From Maniola hyperantus (lineage: Eukaryota > Arthropoda > Insecta > Lepidoptera > Nymphalidae), in the NCBI RefSeq assembly GCF_902806685.2, contig NC_048537.1, positions 12,050,720-12,114,719 on the forward strand: a stretch of 64,000 nucleotides of DNA, read 5' to 3'. Under the pieces are notes generated by a model. The model was not told where the DNA came from, searched no databases, and worked only from the letters and a program-made list of their open reading frames with translations. A program made the translations under genes and the position numbers. This document shows, one piece after another, positions 10,788 to 22,970 of the stretch (positions are counted from its first letter, which is position 1; the number at the start of each line of letters is the position of its first letter).

Positions 10788-12099
10788 TGTGAAATAATTT
10801 CCATCTATCGCACCACATACCCAAGTAATCACTGTTCCAATATTTGACTAATCCTACAACGTAATTGTACTGAAATTAATTGTGTAATGTGTGTTAACTG
10901 TGAAATGTGTACACATAACACACGCGAAGCTGTTTGCAGCACACACAAACCATTAACGCATACACCTGTGGAACCTGGATAAAGGAACGAATTTAACCTT
11001 CAATAAAACGCGTGCTGCATGAGTTAGCCGATAAAACGTGTGTGCTCACATGCGCGACTTTTTGTATCATGTCTTTATCGACCAGAGTTCTCTCAGAGTT
11101 CTACATTTTTTTGAGTTGGGGCTGCTCTATGTTATTAAAATAAATATCCCAGATTGATATAATTGAACTCGTCGGTTATTTTGTAATACGCCACTGCCAA
11201 GTTAGTATCATAAACATCATTAGGGCCAGCGTAGACTGAGTGCGACGAGTGTCGGCGAGTAGAGTCGCAACACGGCGAGTGGTAGAGAGAAAGATGCGGT
11301 GTGCTCAGTAGCGGCTAGTATCTGTTGTACTTTTGCTTCTCGTGCGGCGCGCCATTGCGTTGCGAGTTGCGACCCGCTTGAGCGTACTCTTGTTCATTAT
11401 AATAATTTCAACAGCTTGTCAAACACAGTAGCTGCACCTCGCTGTTACTCCACTCTGTTGGTGTGCTTTGCGCTGTACGTAACATTGGAGTCAAGCACTA
11501 ACATGTTACTTATAAAAATAGTTGTTTCTAAATCACCTAATATGAACATATTGAGCCTAAGAATAAATTGGTGAAGCAGTCATGTCGACCATGTTGTATT
11601 TTTTTAAAATATTACAATATAACTTAAAGTTAGCCTTATCTAATTACTAAACAAATCATGCCCGCATGGAATAGTGCCAAGAATACTGGCTGCATTTCCG
11701 CGCTGGACAGCCAGGCTGATCCGTAGCGCAAAGAATGAGCCAGCCCTTCCGTGTGTTACCTACATCTTCATGTCGCCCTACAAAATGTGTGTTGGTTCTC
11801 ATATGTGCCCTTACTCTTAAACTACAATCCAAGGGCAAATTTGTTCGTGAAAATGCGTGACGAAATTTTGGACGCGGGACAATTTTCCGATCGCACCCGC
11901 ACTCGACTCAACACTTAGCTTTCCCTTTTCAACAATTTCACGAGCTTTTTACATCAATCTCGAACAATATTATATTGTGAGTTGCTTTGTTTTAAAGTGG
12001 CGTTACGTGATGATTCACTTGCGTGAGTTTTTAGGTTCTTTCAGCGTTGTTTTGTGTTGAGTATGTAAATCCCTCACAATGTAGAAATGCCTCAATATA
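10788..12099. other. Single-copy DNA with two GC-rich patches
   Basis: The patch at 11220-11480 has recurring gcgacgag, cggcgag and cgagtgg motifs. The patch at 11655-11840 (around ccgcgctggacagccaggct) feels like a fragment of a dispersed lepidopteran element, but I cannot name it. Open frames at 11299, 11656 and 11857 show no domain, and I do not support them as genes. Confidence 0.35.
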
Positions 12100-12406
12100 C
12101 AGGCTGTTACCAGAACGCTAGCAAAAACGAATACAGGTGATATTACTGAAAACTACTGATATGATAACACATTAAAAAGACCGCAAAAAAAAAACCTTAA
12201 AAAATCCAATATTTTGTGAAAGTTCACCATATATTGCAAATAATACATCTGACTGACGCTAGAGGTCAACGAACGTTGCACGCTATACATTGCGGGGTTG
12301 AAAAATACTAAAACTACAAAATGAGGCAAACTTTTATTGGAATTGGATTGTGTTTAGGTAGTATAACAATAACGCTAAGTTTTGCTAGCGTTCTGGTTAC
12401 ACCCTG
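12100..12406. mobile_element. MITE M4, 307 bp
   Basis: The left end caggctgttaccagaacgct and the right end agcgttctggttacaccctg are inverted repeats of about 27 bp, extended by agcaaaa/ttttgct. The inside is AT-rich and non-coding. The CAGGGTGT-like terminus suggests a DNA transposon derivative. No clear target duplication is seen. Confidence 0.75.
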
Positions 12407-12668
12407 TTTTATATTTTATGAATTTTACTGCACGAAGAGTGCGTGACCATAGACAAGAAAAAAAAATTATTGGTATTAGTAACGTAGCACTACATTTTGT
12501 ACGAAAGCCACCCCCGAAGTATAATATAAGAGGATGTAAATATAGAATATATATGCCATTTCAAACCAAGTCCGCCGTGGCCCGCATATCATATAATATA
12601 CTCGAGTCGCAACAGTATAGAAAATTTTATAATAAAAAAGCTAGCCAAAGCTTTTAAAGATAGTACCT

Positions 12669-12737
12669 ACCTAACCTACCTAATACAAACCCATAAGTAC
12701 ATAATATACTTATTGGTTTGTATTAGGTAGGTTAGGT
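12669..12737. other. Perfect 23-bp inverted repeat, 23-nt loop
   Basis: The left arm (12669-12691, acctaacctacc...) and the right arm (12715-12737) are exact reverse complements. The loop itself contains ataagta and tacttat. It is built on acct/aggt units that are frequent in the surrounding sequence. Confidence 0.8.
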
Positions 12738-13973
12738 ATCTTAAGTTTAATGGTAGCCTAATCATATTAATTATGGTAAAGTAAAATAAATCATTAATTA
12801 GAATTATTAAATAAAAATAAAATTATGTAGGTAATTAACAATCATTGTTATATCAATCATTGTTAATTGTTAATCATTGTGTATATAATATAGCAACAAT
12901 TTTAAAATACCACATCTGTAAAAACAGATTTTACTTGACATACATACCTAATAATAATAGAAAATACTTAGTAGCCTAGTAAGTAAACATTGTAAGTAAA
13001 ACTTGTACAGCTAGAACAACTTTGTATTAAGCCGTAAGCTTTTATTAGTCTGTTTAGAACGATATGATAACGATCTGAAACGTTCGAGTGCTTTTTCTAA
13101 AGCAAAACGAGATTCCTACTGTAGTCAAAAGCTAACTTTCATAGAGTAACAAGAATGCAGAAATGGCGTGGAGACGGTGCAATTTCCTATTTCTGCGAGA
13201 ATTCGAAATTGTGTTTGCCCGAAAACCTTTCGACTTAATTGAGTTTATTTTTTTGCAATATCCTCGAGGCTAGTAGAAATAGTAACGTTCGTTGTGTTCC
13301 CGATTTTACTTATCCATAGATACAATTTTAGTGGCTGTTACAATCACAAACCATCCTCTTTCTGCTATGATCATGAGGATCAGTGCAGCTAGTTCACGAC
13401 ACCTTGCAGTAAATGTAAGAGATTGCACCACAAAACACAAATGACAGGTTACAAAAAAATAATCTTAAAAAGTAGGTACCAGGTACAAAAAGGCGGTCTT
13501 ATCGCTAAATAGAAATCTCTTCTAGATAACCTTAACGCTAGCTAGGGAGAAAACGAACAAATGGACAGTGGGAGGTCTAATGTTTAGCAATGGATGTCCG
13601 CAGGCTGATATGATGATAATAACAATGAAACTAAGTAGGTACCTATTATTATTAAGAAAAATCAAAACTAATTAAATCAGAATTCAACTAAACTATTAAA
13701 ATAAACTAAAATCCAAAATATTGAAATTATTATTATAATCTAAATATAATTTTAATAAAGAAACCACGAGATTGCTAACTTTTACAAAGTAAACACGCCA
13801 GCTTAGAGTTCGTAGACGTTCTATTATGGTTAAGAACTTAAAATTCCGTTTACCCAAAACCCTTTATAGCGTACAGGGTCGTTTGAGCTCAACGTTCTTT
13901 TAGGAGCAATTACCAACCCCTTATGTTTCTATTTGTTGGAATATAAATATAACGTTCTACAATTGAATATGAC
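12738..13973. other. AT-rich spacer
   Basis: Contains repeated caatcattgtt words at 12838-12886. At 13555-13612 a short piece (gcaatggatgtccgcaggct then atgatgataat) resembles a LINE/SINE 3' tail. No gene seen. Confidence 0.4.
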
Positions 13974-14146
13974 CAGCCCCCCAATTGTGTAAGAATAACC
14001 ATTTCATGGCTATCGCAATCGTCAAGAATTCTGCCCTTTGATTGGCTGTGAAAAAATGTAAACAGCGAATCAACCAATCAAAGGGCAGAATTTCTTGACG
14101 ATTGCGATAGCCATGAAATGGTTATTCTTACACAATTGGGGGGCTG
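13974..14146. mobile_element. MITE M3, near-perfect foldback, 173 bp
   Basis: The arms start cagccccccaattgtgtaag and are reverse complements over about 72 bp. The one difference I see is a two-A versus three-A run, after caatcgtcaag in the left arm. The loop is about 30 nt. High arm identity suggests a recent or gene-converted insertion. It carries no protein. Confidence 0.85.
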
Positions 14147-14386
14147 TTTGTCATAATGATTTCAGTTTACGATATAGCGATATAAATAACGGTAACAATC
14201 ATAAAAATGTTACGATCCAAACGACACGTTTGGTATTTATCTTTAGCTAAAGTTACTGTTTTTAACCAACTTAAAAAAGGAGGAGGTCCTCAATTCGTCG
14301 TAATCTTTGGTTTTTATTACTAAAAAAATTATGTAGATTTTGTAGAATTATCGCTTTTCCTGACCCAAAAATGATTATAGTCGACG

Positions 14387-14450
14387 CATTTTAAACTGAA
14401 TCGTTTAGTTATCGAAACAGACAGATAACTCGACGACTCAGTTTAAAATG
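14387..14450. other. Imperfect hairpin
   Basis: cattttaaactga at 14387 pairs with tcagtttaaaatg at 14438-14450. Inner segments gttatc and gataac also pair. Possibly a small foldback relic. Confidence 0.55.
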
Positions 14451-14511
14451 TAGTTTTACTATAGACTATAGTACCTACCTATTACGCTTTCATCTTATTA
14501 CATCGTCATTT

Positions 14512-14556
14512 AACACCAGATGAGATTGCAGTCAAGGGCTAACTTGCAATGGAACT
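14512..14556 (+). repeat. S2 SINE tail fragment
   Basis: caccagatgagattgcagtc then aagggctaacttgcaa is the terminal part of the S2 family found in its 5' part at 28433-28640. Confidence 0.6.
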
Positions 14557-15398
14557 AAAAACAAACTAAATACCTACCTAATTCGGTATTTGTTGTAGCA
14601 ATATGACACTTCCAGAAGGTGTTACCGCTCTTACTAAAATTAATAATCCCAAAATAAACAAGGCTATCTTCCGCAGAATAAACAGAACATTATAGCACAA
14701 AACCCGTGGACGTTCTATTACCGTAACAACTTGATATTACGTTTACCCAAAAACCTTTATAGCGTGCAAGGCCATTCGAGCCCCCGACCTAATCAACCGA
14801 CGCTCCTTTGGCGGCAGTTAGTTCTTACGTACGCCTGTTAATAACGTTATTGTGACTATGTTGGGTTCACGATGTTTACTGAAGAGCATTTTTTATACAG
14901 TCCGACAAGGTTTTTTGGCACTTGAATAACATTGACAGGGGGACGTAATTGTAGAACAAAGGCAGCCTGCAAATAAAATCTTCTCAATTTTACTTTATTT
15001 ATATTGAAAATTTCAATGTCGAAAATCGAGTAAGTTTTATTTATTTTAATTGAATGAGAAATTGGGAAAGCCGTCCTTATTTCCAAAACGAGATAGAATA
15101 ATAAAAACCATTTATAGGCCATGGACTTGCAACTTATCATGTTTACCTGCTCAAAAACTATATTTACCTAGTGCTAAATATTATAAGATGCAGACACATT
15201 TATGCTATATGTATATATTATCAGAATATATCGTGATGTTATGTATATGGAATGGCTCTAATATTTGACAAAAACCGAGAATTTCAATTTTTTACTTAGC
15301 AACACCACATATTATTATTATAGCGTTACAAAATGGCGGCTTTAGTTCCGATTTTGGCCACGCGCCAAAAGAGCATTGTCGCACTGTACCAGACTTGC
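14557..15398. other. Spacer, no gene seen
   Basis: Frames at 14856-15140 (minus) and 15050-15268 overlap and have no recognisable domains. No repeat family recognised. Confidence 0.35.
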
Positions 15399-15485
15399 TG
15401 TAGCCCACGACTTCGTTCGCGTGGATTTAGGTTTTAAAAATCCCATAGAAACTCTTTGATTTTCCGGGATGAAAAGTGCCTAAGT
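15399..15485 (-). mobile_element. H family proximal fragment
   Basis: Reads cccacgacttcgttcgcgtg, gatttaggttttaaaaatcc, actctttgattttccgggat, then degrades at about 15485. The CTAG end is mutated to tgtag. Confidence 0.6.
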
Positions 15486-17096
15486 CATTACCAAAAAAAC
15501 ATTTAAAGATACGTTGCAATATTGAGGTATAGAAAGAAGTACCTACGTTAAGGTACGCTTACACGGATAATTAGATTTCCGCAATTCCAGGCAATTTTGT
15601 CAATTATGACGTCACGACCACGTGAAGCAATTTACTGCAATGCCCAGCAATACCTGAAAATTTCAGCTATGTTATGGGAAATAATTGCTCCAGATTGTTC
15701 CATACGTATTGCCGAGCGACAAATGCTTAAAAAATTGGCCAAACGCACCATTAGAAGTTTTTGTTACGGTAGCAAAGTAGATGTCATTAATTTGTTGTAT
15801 AATAATTTAATTAGGTACTATTGTCTGCTACGACAGAATAATACAGAGTAATTCTGATAATTTATATAATTACTTATTATCAACAAGAGTTTATCATAAC
15901 AACTCAGCAATTGAACACGACAATGAAATTGTATCATTTCATTGACACATTCTTGTTCAAGCGTAAACAATTTAGGTGTAATTCCAGTATAATATTGAAT
16001 TACACTGCCGAATAATATTGTTTAGCCTGATTGGTGGTAGGTATTAATTTGATATTCAACTGTAGCTCTTAATTTACAAACCTTAACGACTATAATTCAA
16101 TAATTCTTACAATCAATTATTCGAATCGTTTGTGGACCCAAACTAAATTTATTTAATAAATATTGTGTATGAATTGATTGTTTGGACAATGGATTGGGGT
16201 GTGAATAGTTTTATATTGATTTAAAATATTGTATTGTCTGCCTGTCCTAATGCATATTGGTGAAATAAAAGCATTAAATTAAACTTATATAGGTGCACGT
16301 GATAAATTTTTAGGCAGGTTCGATTTATATTAATTAATTATATTTTACTAACAGCGTTTGAGTAACCACAGGCTTATAATTTTCTACGAACAACTCTAAC
16401 TTACTTATTTAAATGCATTTTTGTCACCGTTCGTTCTATCGTTAGTTAGCCTTTTCTGACGCAAGTAGATTTCTGCATCAATTCTTTGATGGCGTTTTAT
16501 AGTGAACCTACTTAGTACTTAAAAATGTAATTTAAATAAACCTAAATTTTAGATTATCTATTTTACTTAATTTTTTACATAAAAGAAATATTATGACACA
16601 ATTTAATTTTACAGTAAATAGTCGGTACCTAAGTACATATACATAACAACTATACTTACTAGAGAATTCTGCTTTGTAGATTGTATAAATACCAGTGGGT
16701 TGGCATTTCACGTCTCAAATAATAGAGATTCGTTGAAACGACAGTCTAATGAAGTCCCAGAAATATAAGGCATGCCTACTAACGGCGAAATCTGAATAGC
16801 TCACATAGTCAGCATTTAAGCCAGAAGCTTCTGTTCTTGTTTAGCAAAGAATATTTTATCAACGTCAAATTGGTATTTACGAGTACTCTTTTCCATAAAT
16901 TTCTGACTAGTATAAATTACGTAAGTCAGTAGTAAATTCAGACTGAGTACCTAACTGCGCACGCTGCAGCTGTGACTTGTAAGATGCGGATTGATATCCG
17001 CTATATCCAACATTTTTTTTAAATTCTTTGACTCTAAGGTGTTGACGTCAGATAAGTGCAGATCGCCAAATACATAGTTTCATGAACAAATCTATA
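15486..17096. other. AT-rich spacer, one unexplained frame
   Basis: An 84-codon frame at 15597-15851 has a basic middle (KKLAKRTIR) but no domain that I recognise and no paralogue in the window. The rest is AT-rich, with no repeat family recognised. Confidence 0.35.
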
Positions 17097-17204
17097 TCTA
17101 TATAATATAAAAAGGAAAAGCTGACTGACTGACTTATCTATCAACGCACAGTTCAAACAAATATGACGGATCGGGCTAAAAAATTGGCACGCAGATAGCT
17201 GTTA
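17097..17204 (+). mobile_element. H3 Helitron-like copy, 5' half
   Basis: Begins A|TCTATATAATATAAAAAGG, then gactgactgacttatctatc, gatcgggct and gcagatagctgtta. It breaks exactly at 17204, where the 963-bp Helitron begins, and resumes at 18168. Confidence 0.85.
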
Positions 17205-17356
17205 TCAATATCAATCATCAATACTTATAATAAAACTGTAACAGGTCAAATTCTGTACATTGAAGATATTTTGAAAATTTTTTTTCGAGGGCACTCTATA
17301 ATCGATACTGAGCACAAAACTGTAATTTTTTTCATTTTTGTCTGTCTGTCTGTCTA

Positions 17357-17389
<33 letters not shown>

Positions 17390-18167
17390 ATCACGGCCGC
17401 GCATCACGCTGAAACTACTGAATGGATTCCAATGAAACTTGGTACGATTTGAGGTCATACTATGAGGAAGAATATAGGATACTTTTTATCCCGAAATTCA
17501 GCATGGTTCCCGTAGGAGAAGGGATGAAAGTTAAAATGTATACTGAGTTGTAATTCATTAACGCGTAGTCCGATTTCATTCATTCTTTTTTTGTTAGAAA
17601 GGGGATATTTTAAAAATTGTTCCGTAAATATTTCAAGGTAATCGGTTTTTAACCGACTGTCAAAATGAGGTGGTTCTTTTTCTACATCGGTTTTTCGAGG
17701 TTTCTGGACCGAATTGCAAATTTTTTTTTTAATCAACAAAAAAAGTTTTCGTGGTGGTCACATAAAAAATTCTGGATTCAACTCCTTAATCCTGATGCTG
17801 CAGGGTTACTGCCCGCCTGAGTTATCAAGATTCAGGAAGTGTTCATAGTGAATTCATATTGTAGGTACCAAGCAACGACTTTATTCTCAGACTTCAAGTC
17901 TCAACTCCTCAACCCTGATGATGTAGGGTACAGCACTCCTAAACTATAATGTTTCAGGAACTGCGGATGATGCAAAATTATTTTAGGTACCAAGCATAGG
18001 CTACATCATTGAACTTCGGATCCTAACTCCTCAATCCTGATGCTGCAAAGTACTGAAGTCCTAAATCGTGGGGATTTTAGAATTTCTGATAGTGAATTGA
18101 TATTTTAAAAAAAAATAAAAAAATTGACTCGACTGTTAGGCAGAACGAAGTTCGCAGGGTCAGCTAG
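17205..18167 (+). mobile_element. Non-autonomous Helitron, 963 bp, exact ends
   Basis: The element starts TCAATATCAATC at 17205 and ends CTAG at 18164-18167. Removing it joins gctgttA to Tgacgaataagaaagg. This restores the expected order of the H3 family, apart from bases already lost from this H3 copy. Insertion between A and T with no target duplication, a 5' TC, a 3' CTAG and a short hairpin 8 nt before CTAG (gcagaac-gaa-gttcgc, 18140-18155) are the Helitron hallmarks. It has no Rep or helicase frame. The middle contains a (GTCT)n run and three diverged copies of a block with 'caactcct.aa.cctgatg.tg' at about 100-bp spacing (17778, 17900, 18018). Confidence 0.88.
17339..17390. repeat. (GTCT)n microsatellite
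   Basis: About 12 tandem gtct units with one tatct interruption, inside the Helitron. Confidence 0.95.
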
Positions 18168-18275
18168 TGACGAATAAGAAAGGATTTTTAAAAATTCAAT
18201 CCCTAAAAGGGAAAAACAGGGGATATAAAATTTGTGTAGGTAGTCCACGCGGACATAGTTGTGAGCATAAGCTAG
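18168..18275 (+). mobile_element. H3 Helitron-like copy, 3' half
   Basis: Continues the copy that began at 17097: gaataagaaaggattttt, aattcaatccctaaaaggg, gtagtccacgcggacatag, tgtgagcataag and CTAG at 18272-18275 followed by T. Confidence 0.85.
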
Positions 18276-19109
18276 TATATTTCCTTATGATTATTTTATA
18301 ACATCCTAGCATTACACTATATCTGAACTTTAAATAAAATAAAATAAAACAATAATATCATGGAACTCAATGAGAATTCGGGTTATGTTTAGGACAGGAA
18401 TCCATGCCTTAAAAATATTGTGCGTAAAGTTATACGTGTGTAAAGTGCGTACGAGATTCTTTTCTCCTCTGTGGTTATACCTAAAGGAAATTAATTTCTT
18501 TAACCAGTTTTGTTTAATATTGTAGCCGTATCTTTCAGCAAAACTTTGGGGAACCCTTAGTACTACTTAAGAGCTTATCTTATTGGTAAATCTAAATTGA
18601 ATCCTGAGGGGTATACACTCCATAAAATACCCCAATGCAAGTAAAGTATCGGAACGTACTATATCTTTGCGTGCAGATCTTAATAAGAGATCGGATATCT
18701 TTACAGGGTAGCATTTTATTTTTTATTTTGTTTCATAGGAAGATTTTTGCCTTTCTTTATAAGTAATTATTTTGTATCACTATGTAGCAAAAAAACTCAA
18801 GTTCTACATTCTTAGGAACCTACTTAGAACCTATAACATGTATTTGTAAATATTGAGCCATAGAGTTCATTCAACATTATTGTAACAAAGCTTGAATTTT
18901 GAGCTGAAAACTTCTTTGGGCGCACTGGGCGATTCTTTGATCGGTAAAATCTTCAAGGTTGCGTCATCGACAAAATTTTATCACCTTTTGGTCATTCCTT
19001 AACGTAACCTATTAAGGTTCAATTTGTAATGGAAGTGTCATATATGTTTACAGTACCTAATCGGAGTACCTCCTATGTCCTAACAGCTTTTAATTTTTTT
19101 CATAATTTT
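18276..19109. other. AT-rich spacer, no gene seen
   Basis: No repeat family or coding frame that I can support. Confidence 0.4.
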
Positions 19110-19165
19110 AAGTTTTCACTTACTGTCGGCAGTCCCCACGGACTGCCGACAGTAAGTGAAAACTT
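19110..19165. other. Perfect hairpin, 26-bp stem, 4-nt loop
   Basis: The arm aagttttcacttactgtcgg plus cagtcc (19110-19135) is followed by loop ccac and an exact reverse complement (19140-19165). It is GC-richer at the loop end. It could be a miniature foldback element or a transcribed hairpin; the sequence does not decide. Confidence 0.9.
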
Positions 19166-19794
19166 TATGAGGCACTTTTCCATAGGCTGGCACGGCAATT
19201 GGCATTTGCGGCATGGCGGCATTGAAGTACCTATATGTATTTTCTACAAAAATTAATCAAAGCCTTGCCTGGCATTTCTGTTGTCGAAAACTGGAAATAC
19301 GCTTCATAATAAATTATTTTATACACAATTATTGCCACAGTGTCGTCGCCTGGTCGTAGCCTCGTCAATGCTGGTTCTATCACCATACCAATCAATCACC
19401 ATTTGAATCAAAAATAAAAGGTTATTTATTTATTTATTTATTTATTAGAAAACAATCCATTAAAAGATTAAAAAAGATCTACTTGTGTGTTTATCTGTAA
19501 ATTCTTAAGACCAGATCAAATATTTCTTCGAATATCTGTAAAATAATTTTATGAATGGTTACACGGTTTAAAAATACTTTTATTGAACAAGGTTATTACT
19601 TAGGGGCAGGTCAAGTATACCTACTTTTTATTTGGATTACGAGTAGAAAAAAATAATTTATTTTATTGAATTTCTTAGCAAACGAAATTTCACTTTTTCA
19701 CTTGAGTTTTTCGTAGCGCCTTTGTACTTATTCATTAAGACGCCTCATTGTAATTTATCCAAGAATTATTTTTTGTCCTGAAAATTTTAATAAC
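19166..19794. other. Spacer with (ATTT)n tract
   Basis: 19409-19446 holds 'aaaaataaaaggttatttatt' style (attt)n, typical of a retroelement tail. Otherwise nothing is recognised. Confidence 0.4.
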
Positions 19795-19992
19795 ATCATA
19801 CAATATTTATACAAAAATTTATGTCTCTCTGTTACCTTTTTTACGGCTCATGCGCTTAACTGATTTTTGACGGATGCAAAGATAGCTTGTTTTTCGGAAA
19901 AGACATAATATGTTATCACGGAAAATCACAAAGTTCCCAGAGGATTTTCAAAAACCTAAATCCACACAGACAAAATCGCGGGAGTCATCTAG
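19795..19992 (+). mobile_element. H2 Helitron-like copy, diverged
   Basis: Reads ttttttacggctcatgcgct, tttttgacggatgcaaagat, agcttg, cacggaaaatcacaaagttc, cacacagacaaaatcgcggg and CTAG at 19989-19992 followed by T. Confidence 0.7.
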
Positions 19993-20910
19993 TACAGTAT
20001 AAATGCAATGAAAAATACGGGTTTAGTTTCTACTAACATAATTATCGGAAATATTTCTATATGTTCAATATAAAAGTGCCCCATTGATCATTTGTTACAG
20101 TGAGCGCGTTAGATGAAAGCTGGGGAAAATCCGCGCTTCACGAATCACTGGCCACACTGTTGTAGTTCATACAACTACAATAGCTAATAGTCTACTATAT
20201 AGCTATATTTAACCAGCTACTAACATATCTTGGTCATGAAAGTAAATTTTCCGAAAGCTATTTGTGGGAATGAGTGTAATGGACTAAGAGCCAGCGCGTG
20301 CCAGACCTTCGTTATTTTATAAAAGCTGAAAGTTTCTCTGCGTATTGTCCCCAACACAGGGAGGAACGATCAGCGACTATGAAGTTTGGAACATGGTGGC
20401 TTTGGGAGTTAACAGATAATAAAGGTGCATCTATGCATTTACCTAAGCGTTTCACCACAAAATATTTTACTTAATATGACGTGAAATTGTAAAAGTTTCG
20501 AAACGCTATGTCATATTTTTCATTCGTCCGCTGTCCCCGTGACTTTATCGCGATATCGTATCGATATCCGTTCTATTATTGTCTGGATAAAACTTTGATT
20601 CGATTCCAAACTTCTGTGGTATAACAAAAGACTTTATTTGCTACTTTATCGAAACTCCACGGAGCTGATGAAGTAACTTTTAATAACTTTTGGAATTTTA
20701 TTTACGGAGATAGTTTTTCGTCGAGAATGTAAAAAAAATTATCTGAAGATTCCTTCGTTGCAACTTTTTAAGATGTTCATGTTTTATCCTTAAAGTTATA
20801 CACTAAAAGGATCTCTTATTAATCTTAGTCACAAAAAAAAATTAACCTTAATAATTCTATTATCTTTGTACCTTTGTCTTACCTACCTTACCTACCTTAC
20901 TTTACAAAAA
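19993..20910. other. Spacer, no gene seen
   Basis: A small perfect inverted repeat (tgtagtt-catac-aactaca) lies near 20160. No gene or family recognised. Confidence 0.4.
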
Positions 20911-21468
20911 AACCGGCCTAGTGCGTGGCTGGCCACGCGCAGTGTAGGATTCCGTAGTCACAATCCTCGAAAAACAGATGTAACTCCTTAACCTGTGAAC
21001 CCTACTTAGCCATGATAGTTTTCCTTTAAAATTGATTTTATATACTACTGCTGTGAATTTTTCACGTTCCTATATACTACCATTTGGCTGATAGAGAGGG
21101 GGGGGACACTTTACTCTAATAAAAATTAACACTTTAAAACATCATATTTTACAAACAATTCTAGTAATCAAAAAATTATGTTCCCAGACCCACAGTATTT
21201 TTACAAGACCTATTCAACGATACCCCACACTATGGGGTTGACGAGAAAAAAAAAATCATCCCCACTTTACATGTAGGGGAGCTACCCTAAAGAAAAATTA
21301 TCAAAATTTTATTTCACCACTTTGTCGGCGTGATTAATGTTTATACCCATGCCAAATTACAGATTTCTAGCACTAATAGTCTCTGAGATTAACCGAGAAC
21401 GGCCGGACAGACAGACGGACGGACATGGCGAAACTATAAGGGTTCCTTGTTTACTACGGAACCCTAAA
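20911..21468 (+). repeat. R4 element, long form, 558 bp
   Basis: Begins aaccggcctagtgcgtggct, then ggattccgtagtcac. It ends ggacagacagacggacggac, aactataagggttcc and tacggaaccctaaaaa. The long form (compare 36821-37389) has an internal 'cccacactatggggttgac' block that the short form lacks. Retroposon-like, probably a SINE. Confidence 0.75.
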
Positions 21469-21526
21469 AACGTTGCACCGTATCTGTAGCTAGGCTAGAT
21501 TATAAAATCATAGATTATTTTAGTGA

Positions 21527-21716
21527 CTAGCTGAACCCCCGCGGCGCGTAGATTTAGGTTTTTAAAAATCCAGTTTGAACTTTTGATTTTCCAGGACAAA
21601 AAGTAGCCTATCCGTAGCAAGTCCCCAAAATGCAAGATATCTCTGTAACAAATTTCGTAAAAACATTTAAACGCATGATTCTTTAAAAATCTCGTGGGAT
21701 TACCGCGTTTTAAAAA
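21527..21716 (-). mobile_element. H family copies, two fragments
   Basis: CTAG at 21527-21530 (preceded by A) opens a copy: ttaggtttttaaaaatcc, caggacaaaaagtagcctat, atgcaagatatctctgtaac, aaatttcgtaaaaac. A second proximal piece (tttaaaaatctcgtggga) follows at 21681. Confidence 0.65.
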
Positions 21717-22670
21717 TGCAGATCTATGGTACCTACTTATGTACAAACTGTGGGTAATCGTGAACCCCGTGAAACCCGTGCATTGGAGTTTATTTACCAA
21801 AATAAACATTATTTTTAACAAAAACAAGCGTATAAAACAGTATCTTTGCAAAAAGTAATCTCATAAAGATTATTCAGCCAATTCTTTACCGAGTATTTAT
21901 GGAAATAAACTGTAATACGCAGCGCCCGTAGATAATACACAGCATATTTCACAAACATTGTTAGAAGCGCAAAAGAACCCCGTTGTAGGGATGAGACCAA
22001 TGATATTATAACATAGATATGCTACAAGTCATATCACATGGCGTATAAAATCCGTTCTTGTTGATGTACTCATCAATTCATTGAAAAGTCGATTTAGCAA
22101 CTTTTGTCGCATGTCGCTAGTATAATCCCGGTATTATTTCAGGTTTTTGAGAGGTGCGTTCGCAGCCATAACGACCGGTTCCCCTAGGAAATAAGTTGTC
22201 ATGTCCCGGAGGAAGCGTGTTCGGTCGCTCGTTGGATTTAGTTACTACAATATACTTCGAAAATTTTACGACATTTTGTACATTTAACATTTTAAAAATA
22301 ATATAACATTTTAATATTACTAATTTTGCGTTCTGATTTATGTGGATTGACAAAGGTAGTAGGTAGGCAACCCCAGCGCAGAGGGGTAATAAGGCAACCT
22401 TTATTTTTTAATTTGCTTGGGGTATATCCTCTCAGCTGATGCTCGACTTTCATAAATAACAGCTAATCAGGGAAGTTGATCGAAAACATTAAGTTTTTTA
22501 TTGTTTAACATCAGCGGCACGTGATTTGACTAGGCAACCTATTCGCGATGTATCAATCTATACATTTTCTACCATATTATATCCTATACATCGATGCCTC
22601 TATCACGATTAAATAACAGATGAGTGTAGATATTTCTAATAACGGATCTTAGACGTTTATTTATTTGATA
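21717..22670. other. Spacer, no gene seen
   Basis: GC-richer at 22130-22240. The phrase taaggcaacctttatttt at 22390 recurs, diverged, at 23040. Frames at 21815 and 22117 (minus) show no domain. Confidence 0.35.
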
Positions 22671-22965
22671 CTAGCGACTCACCCCGGCTTCGCATGGGTG
22701 CAATGTAGATACTAATGTGGTGTTGCCTCGGAAACTCTCAAATGAGAGGATTTTTTCCGACCTAATTCATATTATTTCAATTTCTCTAGGGATCTCTAAT
22801 TTATTGAGAATTAAACTATAGCTATAAACCTTCCTCTTGAATCACTCTATCTGTTGGTGAAAACCGCATTAAAATCCCTTGCGTAGTTTAAAAGATCTAC
22901 GCGTTCATACATACATACATACATACAGACAGCGGGAAGCGACTTTATTTTATACTATGTAGAGA
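22671..22965 (-). mobile_element. CTAG-ended Helitron-like family H4
   Basis: CTAG at 22671-22674 (preceded by A) is followed by cgactcaccccggcttcgc and atgggtgcaatgtagatact. The middle carries aaccttcctcttgaatcact and aaaaccgcattaaaatccct. The distal end reads gcgggaagcgactttatttt then atactatgtagaga. Read in sense, the terminal hairpin is cacccat-gc-gaa-gc-cg-gggtg before CTAG. I know this repeat as common in Lepidoptera. Confidence 0.75.
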
Positions 22966-22970
22966 ATACA

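Noticed and set aside
17455..17739. 94-codon minus-strand frame
   Set aside because: It lies entirely inside the non-autonomous Helitron and has no Rep, helicase or other domain.
19110..19165. microRNA precursor call
   Set aside because: A perfect stem without the usual mismatches is more typical of a young palindrome; no expression evidence available.
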